A stretch of 5,931 nucleotides of DNA from Acidobacteriaceae bacterium. Its GTDB lineage: Bacteria; Acidobacteriota; Terriglobia; Terriglobales; Acidobacteriaceae. Positions within the stretch are counted from its first letter, which is position 1. Each line of letters opens with the position of its first letter. The translations under genes were made by a program, and so were the position numbers. Below the pieces are notes generated by a model. It did not search any database. It saw only the letters and a program-made list of their open reading frames with translations, and was not told the DNA's origin. The stretch covers positions 1 through 5,931 of the forward strand of contig JAUTWY010000382.1 in the NCBI GenBank assembly GCA_030838305.1, in the 5' to 3' direction. Shown here in pieces: positions 1 to 5,931 of the stretch.

Positions 1-1
1 T

Positions 2-229
2 TGCTACACGCAGGCCGCCTCCTCCGGCTCTCGAATGATTCAGGCCCTGAAGAGTGGCATCATCATTCTCATCGCTCCGCCAACATTCATGAGCCTTGGC
101 GTGATGGTCGTCTGCTATCGGCGGCGCAATAAGACCCGCGACGATGCCGTCGACCCCGACCACGAATGGAACAATAACAACGCGCCCGACGATCCCTCAA
201 GATTCTCCCCTGACGACCCTCAAGATTAA
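2..229 (+). CDS. C-terminal part of a small single-pass membrane protein, function unknown (5' end outside the window)
   Basis: The frame is open to the left window edge, and 75 residues are visible before the TAA stop. It begins with a Cys-Tyr pair followed by a small polar stretch (TQAASSGSR). A hydrophobic segment of about 22 residues follows (GIIILIAPPTFMSLGVMVVC), then a positive cluster (YRRRNK), then a hydrophilic tail rich in Asp, Asn and Pro. The positive residues right after the helix predict that the tail is cytoplasmic. An internal ATG at 35 could act as a start, but the open frame upstream has the same character, so I prefer a longer protein whose beginning lies outside the window. 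The Cys at the very edge may be the second half of a CxxC pair, but the preceding codons are not visible. I do not recognise a named family. The gene converges on the amidohydrolase, with a hairpin-containing gap between them. Confidence 0.6.
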   Translation, partial: CYTQAASSGSRMIQALKSGIIILIAPPTFMSLGVMVVCYRRRNKTRDDAVDPDHEWNNNNAPDDPSRFSPDDPQD

Positions 230-257
230 TTCAGAGGCTAGGCCGGCTTCGTGTCAG

Positions 258-313
258 GACACGCCTTCAGGCGTGCCGCAAATGCGTGTGCTTGTCTTGG
301 CGCCTTCCGGCGC
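258..313. repeat. Pair of near-identical GC-rich hairpins between convergent genes
   Basis: Two copies of the 12-mer CGCCTTC(A/C)GGCG start 39 bp apart, at 262 and 301. The first forms CACGCC/GGCGTG (260-265 with 270-275) around a TTCA loop. The second forms GCGCC/GGCGC (300-304 with 309-313) around a TTCC loop. The flanking pair 259/276 is A-C on the plus strand but would be U-G in a minus-strand transcript, which lengthens the first stem to 8 bp there. No T-run follows either stem in either direction, so these are not classical intrinsic terminators. They may be dispersed REP-like elements that still act as transcript ends between the two convergent genes. That role is inferred from position only. 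Confidence 0.6.
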
Positions 314-333
314 AGTGGTTCAATCCTCACACT

Positions 334-1632
334 TCACTTCTTGTAAATCACCCCTCCCTTCATCACAAACGACACATTCTCCAGAGCACTAATATCCCGC
401 AGCGGATCTCCCGCCACCGCGATGATGTCGGCTAAATAACCACTCTCCAAAACGCCAATCTGGCCGTCCCAACCCAGCAATTTCGCCCCATTGATCAAGT
501 CCGCCTGTATCACAGCCAGCGGAGACATGCCGTACTTCACCATCAGCACAAATTCTCGCGCCTGCGTCCCGTGAGGAAAGGGCCCAACGTCCGAACCCAC
601 CGTCATGGGGACTCCCGCCGCGATCTGCTTGCGAAACTCTTTTTGGTGCAAATCCGACATCGTGTGCTCCCGTGCCGCCTGTGAGGCTGTGGCCGCGTGT
701 TCGGCAAAATAATCGAAGATGGTAAAGGTTGGCACGGCAAAAATCTGCTTCTCGCGCATCAGCCGCATGGTCTCGTCGCCAAGCTGATTGGCGTGATCAA
801 TGGAAGCAACTCCGGCGCGCGCAGCGAATAGCGTGCCGGGCTCTCCGGTGGCATGTACGGCGACCCGCTTGCCCGTTCGCGCCGTTTCCTCGACCGCAGT
901 TCTGAGTTCAGCTTCCGAGTATTGATAGACCGTAGACAACTGACCGTTGCGCACCGTATCGGGCCCGGTCTCATAAATCTTGATGAAATCCGCACCTTCT
1001 TTGAACTGCTGTCGAATAGCAGCGACTAACTCATCCTTATTGTTCGCATAAGTCGCATTGGAGAGCACATGCTGCTCGGGATTGTATTTGTTCGCGTCTT
1101 CGTGTCCGCCCAAAATATCGATGGCATTCCCACTGATGCGCAACCGCGGTCCCGGAATCAGTCCGTCATCAATCGCGTTACGAACCGCTGTATCGGCCGA
1201 TCCCGCCCCTTCCGTGCCCATGTCGCGCTCCGCCGTGAAGCCCGCCATCAAATCATCGCGCGCCGCAAGCAGCGCTATGATCGTGCGCTGCGGTATTGAT
1301 TCCTGCACCGTCTGCAAATCTTCTGCCCCGGGATGCAGGAATAGATGCACGTGCGCGTCGATTAGCCCGGGCAGTAAAGTGCGATCTCCGAGATCAATAA
1401 TGTCCGCGCCCGCTGGAGGTTTTACCGAAGGGCCAACTTCCACGATTCGCTCGCCCTGCACCAGTACCTCGCCGGGCGTCACCAGGCGCCCATTCTTCAC
1501 GTCCAGTAAACGGGCCGCATGCAGCACAACCGCATGTGAGGCAGGTGCCTGAGGTTGCGTCTGCGCGGCGCAGAGCCCAGGCAGCGAGAAGGAGAGGAGC
1601 AGGGATAAAAGTAACAAACGTGGTTTAGTCAT
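334..1632 (-). CDS. Exported metal-dependent amidohydrolase (imidazolonepropionase-like / Xaa-Pro dipeptidase-like)
   Basis: This is a 432-residue protein. Residues 1-23 are a signal peptide: Lys/Arg near the start, a Leu-rich core, and cleavage probably near CAA-Q. The Cys at 21 does not sit in a good lipobox, so a soluble periplasmic enzyme is more likely than a lipoprotein. The mature part has the amidohydrolase superfamily layout: a small N-terminal beta domain (about 35-85), then the metal-dependent TIM barrel, with the C-terminal strands returning to the beta domain (about 385-432). Expected binuclear-site residues are present: His94 and His96 (HVH after LPGLIDA), Lys218 (IKIY, the usual carboxylated lysine), His260 (VHATG), His280 (IDHAN) and Asp348 (GSDVG). 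The RDMGTEG and GPRLRISG stretches are typical of the branch annotated as imidazolonepropionase-like or Xaa-Pro dipeptidase. Some characterised relatives cleave dipeptides, but the substrate cannot be read from sequence. It lies 97 bp downstream of glnD on the same strand, with no strong Shine-Dalgarno. No histidine-degradation genes are nearby, so true HutI is unlikely. Confidence 0.88.
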   Translation of the reverse strand: MTKPRLLLLSLLLSFSLPGLCAAQTQPQAPASHAVVLHAARLLDVKNGRLVTPGEVLVQGERIVEVGPSVKPPAGADIIDLGDRTLLPGLIDAHVHLFLHPGAEDLQTVQESIPQRTIIALLAARDDLMAGFTAERDMGTEGAGSADTAVRNAIDDGLIPGPRLRISGNAIDILGGHEDANKYNPEQHVLSNATYANNKDELVAAIRQQFKEGADFIKIYETGPDTVRNGQLSTVYQYSEAELRTAVEETARTGKRVAVHATGEPGTLFAARAGVASIDHANQLGDETMRLMREKQIFAVPTFTIFDYFAEHAATASQAAREHTMSDLHQKEFRKQIAAGVPMTVGSDVGPFPHGTQAREFVLMVKYGMSPLAVIQADLINGAKLLGWDGQIGVLESGYLADIIAVAGDPLRDISALENVSFVMKGGVIYKK

Positions 1633-1659
1633 GGTTGTCAGCAGGATGGTACCACGTAG

Positions 1660-1680
1660 GGACAGCCGCCTCGGCTATCC
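1660..1680 (-). repeat. Short perfect-on-minus hairpin in the glnD-amidohydrolase gap
   Basis: GGACAGCCG (1660-1668) and CGGCTATCC (1672-1680) pair around a 3-base loop. On the plus strand one pair (1663/1677) is a C-A mismatch. In a minus-strand RNA it becomes G-U, so all nine positions can pair in the direction in which glnD and the amidohydrolase are transcribed. No T-run follows. I recall similar GGACAGCCG/CGGCTGTCC hairpins as recurrent intergenic elements in Acidobacteriota, but that is memory, not a search. It could be a dispersed repeat, a weak transcript end for glnD, or an RNA-stabilising stem. Confidence 0.55.
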
Positions 1681-1729
1681 ACCCGAGCGTAGCAAGGTTC
1701 CCGGTTACATAGCTTTCGGCACCAGGTGT

Positions 1730-4333
1730 CTAGCCACCCAGTTCCAGGCCCTTCAACTCTTTGAGTAGATTTTTCTCAACCGCGTGCTGGAGCTCCGCCG
1801 TCAATTTCCTTCCTTCGGATGTCAGATAGAAAGTGTCGATTGCCATTTGCCCTTCGGTGTCGATCAATGCAATTTCAATGTTGCATCTCTGCTGCGAAAG
1901 GCACGAGCTAATGCGGTGCAATAACCTTGGCCGGTCTTGCGCAATCACCTGAAGCAGCGTGCTTGAAGAAGAACATTCACTATCAAAATCAATCCGGCTC
2001 TCCACCACTACTTTGACCCGGGCGTGCTTTTCACTCCGTTGCCGGTCACCCAGCATACGATCCAGATCCACCGACCCCGCCAAAACGCCGGTCACGCTGT
2101 GCGTGAATCGCTGCCACTCTGACATGTTGAGCTCGAGCGTACGAAATCGATCGGTAAAAAAAAGAGTGTCCACCACGATCCCAGCCTGGTTTGAAAAAGC
2201 ATTCGCCTTCACGATGTTCATTCCCCATGCTGCCAACACGCCGGTCAGAGTCGCAAATAATGAAGGGCGATCTTTCGTGACCAGCGTCAGTTCATACCAG
2301 TGGCGCCCCCGCCTCAAGTCCACCCGCACTGGATCGTGGCCAAACTCCTCCGCCATCGCCATGTGCCGCATCACTTCTTCGGCAGAGTGCACCAGCAAAT
2401 ACCTTTGCGGAAATCCTTCCACAAAATCCTTGAACTTCAGGCCCGTCAGCGGAGCCAGGCTGCGCAACCGCGCCAATTTTTCGTCACCCAGATCACCATG
2501 CACCCGCTGATCCGCACTGCGGTTCAGGTAGTTGGCGGCGCCGATATAGAGCTGCCAGATATTTTCCGCCTTCCACGGTGTCAACGCCTCTGGATTCACC
2601 GCCTTGATATCGGCATAAGTAAGCAGGCACAACATTTTTAGCCGTTCCGGCGTACCAATCTTTTCCGCGAACGCCGCGACAGTCTCCGGATTAAAAATGT
2701 CGCGCCGCAATTGCGCCGACATTTCCAGGTGGCTACCGATCAGATACAAAACGGTCGCACGTTCCCCGGACTCGACATCCAGCCTGTCGAGGCAGCGCCC
2801 GGCGATCTCAAGGCTTGTCTCCACGTGGTTGCCGCCCGGCATTCCTTTCCCAGTGTCGTGCAGCAGCAGCGCGAGGTAGAGCAATTCAGGATCTTCCAAC
2901 TCGCCCAGCAATTCCGCGTACCTCTCATCCCACTCCGATTGCGATTGATTCAACTTGTGCAGGCACTCGATGGCGAGAATCGAGTGTTCGTCCACGGTGA
3001 AGCGATGATAGAAATCCCGCACTACCAAAGAATCAATAGGCTTCAGTTCTGGCAGAAGCAAAGTAAGCAGGCGCAGTGAATGCATGGCCCGCAAGGCCTC
3101 CGCGGCGTGCGGCTGCAGCAGCGTTTCTTGCAAATAAAGCCAGAGCTCAGCCCCTCGCGGAGGAGCAACCGCCAGCGCCGGAAGCGCTTGCGCAATGCGG
3201 TGCTCCGTGGTCGCGCTGAGCCGTAACCCGTGGTGCGCCATGAAGTGAAATAGCCGCAGCAGCATTTCACTATCCTGCAGCGAGGAAGACTGTTGCAGGA
3301 AAATCAGGCCATCCACCACGGAAAAATCTGGACTTGATGTCCGCGATTTCCAACCTTGAACCTGCCGGCGCAGTAAAGACCACGCTTCTGGAATCTCCTC
3401 CAGTAATTGCGTCACTGTTCGTTGCACCGCGCGGGCATGCCCAAAGTAGATCCGCATCCAGTCGGCGGCCGTGAGCTCGGCCGCATCCGCAACCCCAATT
3501 CCTCGCGCCGCTGCTTCATCCTGCGCCTCCCAACTGAGGGAGTTGTCGTCGCGGCCGTAGCGAAAATGCAGAAAACAACGCGCCGCCATGAGGAATTCCA
3601 AGGCAGCATCCAGTTGCTTACGCACAGGCGCGCGCAGCGAACTCGCGTCAGACCAATCGCCCAACTTGCCCATGGCCGAGATCTGCGCCAGCCAGCAGGC
3701 CACGTTGTAATCGCGCAGGCCGCCAGGCGTCTCCTTCAGGTTCGGCTCCAGGTGAAATACAGTCTGGCCGAACTTCCCGTGCCGCGCTCGTGTCATTTCA
3801 GCCAGTCCCTGCAGCAATGGTTTCGACTCCCGCGTCACCAGCTTGGGAATCAATTTGTCATGCAGCCGCGCAAACAGCTGGCGGTCACCCGCCAGATAGC
3901 GGCAATCGAGAAGAGAAATCGTGAATTCCGTATTGTTTGGATCGAAACGGTCGCATTCCGACAGTGTCCGCGACGCGGGGCTTAACTTGAGTTTCAGGTC
4001 CCACAGCTCTTGCGAAAATCGGCGGATCGACTCTTTATAGGTTTGTTCTCCGCTGCGATCCGCATACAAGAAAAGCAAGTCGATATCCGAATAAGGAAAT
4101 AGCCAGGCGCGCCCGAAGCCTCCAGTCGCCACCAGCGTGAAACCGCGCGGACCCGGTTCTTCAGCCGACACCAATTCCCGCCAAAGACGCTTGAGAATGT
4201 CTTCGATGAGCCGCGTTCGCTGAGCAACAGCCGCAGCCCCGTCTCCGGCAGAAGCAAAGTCACGCGCAATTCGCGCCGATTCCTCAGCGATACAACTCCG
4301 CAGTTCACCGATGAGTGAAGACGTTGCCGTCAT
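1730..4333 (-). CDS. glnD: Bifunctional [protein-PII] uridylyltransferase / uridylyl-removing enzyme GlnD
   Basis: GlnD is the cytoplasmic glutamine sensor of nitrogen control: it adds UMP to PII proteins (GlnB/GlnK) when glutamine is low and removes it when glutamine is high. This 867-residue protein is close to the usual length (E. coli about 890). Domains in order: a nucleotidyltransferase with GGFGR (71-75) and SDID (82-85, metal-binding Asp83 and Asp85); the GlnD-specific PNLKETPGGLRD block (197-208); an HD hydrolase domain with His450, His492-Asp493, His503, His535 and Asp545; and two C-terminal ACT domains (about 679-755 and 791-860), each with a DRP turn, for glutamine binding. All key residues for both activities appear present. 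The ATG at 4333 is the only reasonable start: an in-frame TGA lies 36 bases upstream with no ATG, GTG or TTG between. No clear Shine-Dalgarno precedes it. The ATG overlaps by four bases (ATGA) the stop of a frame in the degraded transporter gene upstream, so translational coupling is possible. No PII gene is in the window. Confidence 0.96.
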   Translation of the reverse strand: MTATSSLIGELRSCIAEESARIARDFASAGDGAAAVAQRTRLIEDILKRLWRELVSAEEPGPRGFTLVATGGFGRAWLFPYSDIDLLFLYADRSGEQTYKESIRRFSQELWDLKLKLSPASRTLSECDRFDPNNTEFTISLLDCRYLAGDRQLFARLHDKLIPKLVTRESKPLLQGLAEMTRARHGKFGQTVFHLEPNLKETPGGLRDYNVACWLAQISAMGKLGDWSDASSLRAPVRKQLDAALEFLMAARCFLHFRYGRDDNSLSWEAQDEAAARGIGVADAAELTAADWMRIYFGHARAVQRTVTQLLEEIPEAWSLLRRQVQGWKSRTSSPDFSVVDGLIFLQQSSSLQDSEMLLRLFHFMAHHGLRLSATTEHRIAQALPALAVAPPRGAELWLYLQETLLQPHAAEALRAMHSLRLLTLLLPELKPIDSLVVRDFYHRFTVDEHSILAIECLHKLNQSQSEWDERYAELLGELEDPELLYLALLLHDTGKGMPGGNHVETSLEIAGRCLDRLDVESGERATVLYLIGSHLEMSAQLRRDIFNPETVAAFAEKIGTPERLKMLCLLTYADIKAVNPEALTPWKAENIWQLYIGAANYLNRSADQRVHGDLGDEKLARLRSLAPLTGLKFKDFVEGFPQRYLLVHSAEEVMRHMAMAEEFGHDPVRVDLRRGRHWYELTLVTKDRPSLFATLTGVLAAWGMNIVKANAFSNQAGIVVDTLFFTDRFRTLELNMSEWQRFTHSVTGVLAGSVDLDRMLGDRQRSEKHARVKVVVESRIDFDSECSSSSTLLQVIAQDRPRLLHRISSCLSQQRCNIEIALIDTEGQMAIDTFYLTSEGRKLTAELQHAVEKNLLKELKGLELGG

Positions 4334-4691
4334 GACAATGGGGCGGAGAGATCGATGCTTGAGCTCTCAGGCCGTAGTAGCCTTCCTCGCTGTGTTGCGA
4401 CAAATCCAAGCCGTGGATCCCTTCCTCTTCGGCTTACGCGCAACCCGACTGTCATGTCCACGAGTTTCAGGATGACCAGCGTGCCTACGATCGCAATCAC
4501 CCATGCGATCGCCAAACCTGCGAGCTGACGTCAGCCACTTGTTGTTCCAACTTGTCAAGGCGGACATTAGCGTTAAGGGAAGCTGCAGCACTCGCGGCAA
4601 CTGCAGGCGACATGGTCTGCGCCAGCATTGGCTGCGAGAAAAACGGAAGTAAGAGGGCGGGTAGAACTTCTGGAATCAGCCATTTCCTCAT
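4305..4691 (-). pseudogene. Internally deleted, frameshifted ammonium transporter (Amt family) remnant
   Basis: Three joined pieces are visible. From ATG 4691 to about 4516 the frame gives a signal-peptide-like start (RKWLIPEVLPALLLPFF, then MLAQ), an Ala-rich linker and a short amphipathic LDKLEQQVADV stretch. I recall such leaders on some bacterial Amt proteins. This frame stops at 4497. From about 4521 a second phase encodes a transmembrane helix and the start of the Amt C-terminus, with LVILKLVD (4482-4459) and TVGLRVS (ending 4432). At 4431 one extra base shifts the frame, and the tail continues in the first phase as EEEGIHGLDLSQHSEEGYYG. This matches the conserved cytoplasmic Amt tail; the E. 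coli AmtB tail has GLRVPEEQEREGLD with the same spacing if the extra base is ignored. The pore region, roughly 330-370 residues including the Phe gate and twin His residues, is absent, so no ammonium transport is possible. The tail phase runs on to a TGA at 4307-4305, inside glnD. The Amt tail call is strong; assigning the leader to the same ancestral gene is inference. Confidence 0.78.
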
Positions 4692-4830
4692 GAGGAGTAA
4701 GTTTGCTCTCACAAGCGAAGTCGGTCCTAACACAATACCAACGCGCACTTACTTTATCTCGCGCGACCCCTTCCCGGAAATTGAAACTATTTATCGTTCC
4801 TATCGGGATTTGTTATGCAACACGAAGAGC

Positions 4831-5931
4831 TCACTTCGACGGGCCCTTCTGATCTGCGGCAGCCGCCGGAGGCTTGGCAAACTTGGCGTCGTCTAGCGGA
4901 ACATTCTGTTTCACGTCGCTGATTTGAATAGTGAATCGCCCGCCCGGCCGCGCCAGCGTCCAGCGGAACGGAATTCTAACTCCTTCCACTTCACGGTAGT
5001 CCGCGTAGTCGATCTGCGTTGGCAACCGCCCCAGCGGCGTTTCTCCGAAGCGAACCAGGCGAACCAGCAATCCTGTTTGCTCGTCGAAGTAAAGTGTAAC
5101 CGGCGTCTTTCCATCCCGCCGCCCCATCACAATGTATGCGCTATGGTCTCCGAGCTTCTCCGTTCCTTGCACCTTCGCCTCGCTGAACATCCCTTTCAGG
5201 TGCGTCGCAAAATGAAGATCCGCATCCATGGCCGCCGCTTCTACCTCTGGACCATACATCTCGCGCGCCGCACGTCCCGGAAAGCCTAGCCAGCCTTCAT
5301 GGCCGTCGAATCCCGTCACGCTGTCGCCGTCCGGAGTGTGCGTGATCGATAGCCGCCTGTCCGGATCCTTCGAAAAAATATCGATCGGAACATTCCGGTC
5401 GCCGAAGGTGATGGTTCCCTTCATCGCCCGGCTGGTAATCTTTTCAATCGCAGCCGCGCCGCCCGCGGCCGCCACGTATCTATCGAACAACAGCCCGGCG
5501 GGAGGGTCGTTCGATTCTTTCGTTGCACCTTCACCCTTCTCCTCCGCCGGCTTCTTTGTCTCAACCGCTTTCGCTTCCTCCACCATCACCGGCGGCATCC
5601 CTACTGGATCAGCACTGCCCCGATGACAGGAGTAACAAGTCACATCGCGATGTCCCTCAAAGTTTTCTTGATTGATGACAAACATCATTTCCATCATCTT
5701 GCGCGCAGTCTGCTTCGGTTTCTTGTCGTCCTTTTCGAACGCCCCTTCCACATGGCAGAACTCGCATCCCACGCCCAAGGACGCCGTGATGAACTGCATC
5801 CCAGGAATTATCTGGTCAGCCGGAACTCCCTTCAGAACCTGAATATTTTTGAACTGTTCTTCCGCCTTCCTCGGACCAGCGGCGGGCGCAGAAGTTCCGC
5901 TCGATTGCGCCCTGGCGGCGCGGACTACAAC
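4831..5931 (-). CDS. Secreted two-heme c-type cytochrome, photosynthetic reaction-centre cytochrome-like, with C-terminal lipoprotein-carrier-like domain (5' end outside the window)
   Basis: The frame is open to the right edge, and 366 residues are visible. It begins with the end of a probable signal peptide (VVVRAARAQ), so few residues should be missing. A cytochrome domain follows, with two CxxCH heme sites: CEFCH (5766-5752) and CYSCH (5637-5623). Each is preceded by candidate Met axial ligands: PGMQF before the first, the Met-rich helix RKMMEMM before the second. The order Met, LGVGCEFCH, Met-rich helix, VTCYSCHRG is that of one half of the four-heme cytochrome subunit of purple-bacterial reaction centres. 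Acidobacteriota carry many such proteins without photosynthesis. A charged Lys/Glu-rich linker (about visible residues 118-137) leads to a beta-rich domain of about 200 residues (LLFDRYVAAAGG to the end) resembling LolA/LolB-type carrier folds. It probably transfers electrons in the periplasm; partner and substrate are unknown. An ATG at 5799 is internal, because conserved cytochrome sequence precedes it. Confidence 0.85.
   Translation of the reverse strand, partial: VVVRAARAQSSGTSAPAAGPRKAEEQFKNIQVLKGVPADQIIPGMQFITASLGVGCEFCHVEGAFEKDDKKPKQTARKMMEMMFVINQENFEGHRDVTCYSCHRGSADPVGMPPVMVEEAKAVETKKPAEEKGEGATKESNDPPAGLLFDRYVAAAGGAAAIEKITSRAMKGTITFGDRNVPIDIFSKDPDRRLSITHTPDGDSVTGFDGHEGWLGFPGRAAREMYGPEVEAAAMDADLHFATHLKGMFSEAKVQGTEKLGDHSAYIVMGRRDGKTPVTLYFDEQTGLLVRLVRFGETPLGRLPTQIDYADYREVEGVRIPFRWTLARPGGRFTIQISDVKQNVPLDDAKFAKPPAAAADQKGPSK

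Noticed and set aside
144..392. 82-codon plus-strand frame overlapping the small membrane protein gene and the hairpins
   Set aside because: It overlaps a better-supported coding end, runs through the repeat region and into the end of the amidohydrolase, and is low in complexity.
1058..1552. 164-codon open frame on the plus strand, antisense to the amidohydrolase
   Set aside because: The Ser/Cys/Arg-rich translation mirrors the codon use of the real gene on the other strand, and it has no domain or start signal.
1633..1729. Intrinsic terminator after glnD
   Set aside because: The only stem present is not followed by a T-run on the minus strand.
3407..3985. 192-codon open frame on the plus strand, antisense to glnD
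   Set aside because: It lies wholly within the well-supported glnD gene, its protein is Arg/Gln-rich without any recognisable motif, and such antisense frames are common in GC-rich genes.
4487..4512. Two copies of CGATCGC 18 bp apart near the deletion junction
   Set aside because: Both copies lie inside the retained Amt helix region, so they cannot be the repeats that flanked the deletion; seven bases can recur by chance.
4692..4748. Upstream GTG start at 4748 for the transporter leader
   Set aside because: The extra 19 residues would put a non-signal-like segment before a well-formed signal peptide that begins at ATG 4691.
4788..4820. Possible promoter for the amt remnant and glnD: TTGCAT (4820-4815) with GATAAA (4795-4790) on the minus strand
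   Set aside because: The spacer is 19 bp and the -10 box matches only four of six positions. A second GATAAA at 4758-4753 lacks a -35 box. I also saw no -24/-12 sigma-54 site. A promoter is expected here, but I cannot place it.

Overview
This window looks like chromosomal DNA from a soil or peat Acidobacteriota bacterium (class Terriglobia, Koribacter- or Sulfotelmatobacter-like). That is an inference. It rests on a secreted two-heme, reaction-centre-type cytochrome with a C-terminal lipoprotein-carrier-like domain, an exported amidohydrolase, the moderately high GC content, and short GC-rich hairpin repeats between genes. No RNA gene, CRISPR array, insertion sequence or phage gene was seen.

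Layout, left to right. The plus strand carries only the 3' end of a small single-pass membrane protein (2-229). It converges on a block of minus-strand genes, and the 104-bp gap between them holds two near-identical GC-rich hairpins. The minus-strand block, read in its own direction from the right edge, is: a secreted multiheme cytochrome c cut by the window end (5931-4831); a short gap; a decayed, internally deleted ammonium transporter gene (about 4691-4305); glnD, encoding the PII uridylyltransferase/uridylyl-removing enzyme (4333-1730); a 97-bp gap with another hairpin; and an exported metal-dependent amidohydrolase (1632-334).

The most notable point is the stretch just upstream of glnD. 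No single reading frame there makes a sensible protein. In pieces, however, it reads as the leader of an Amt-type ammonium transporter joined almost directly to that transporter's last transmembrane helix and cytoplasmic C-terminal tail. The roughly 330-370 residues of the ammonium channel between them are missing. A further one-base insertion breaks the tail, and the shifted frame ends at a TGA that overlaps the glnD ATG. This suggests an ancestral amt-glnD nitrogen-control operon in which the transporter was lost and its 5' and 3' ends were kept, perhaps because they carry the expression signals of glnD.

GlnD itself looks intact, with nucleotidyltransferase, HD and two ACT domains, and should sense glutamine and modify a PII protein encoded elsewhere. 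The cytochrome and the amidohydrolase have no evident functional tie to nitrogen control. I saw no convincing wholly new system; the transporter fossil is the best candidate for a second look.
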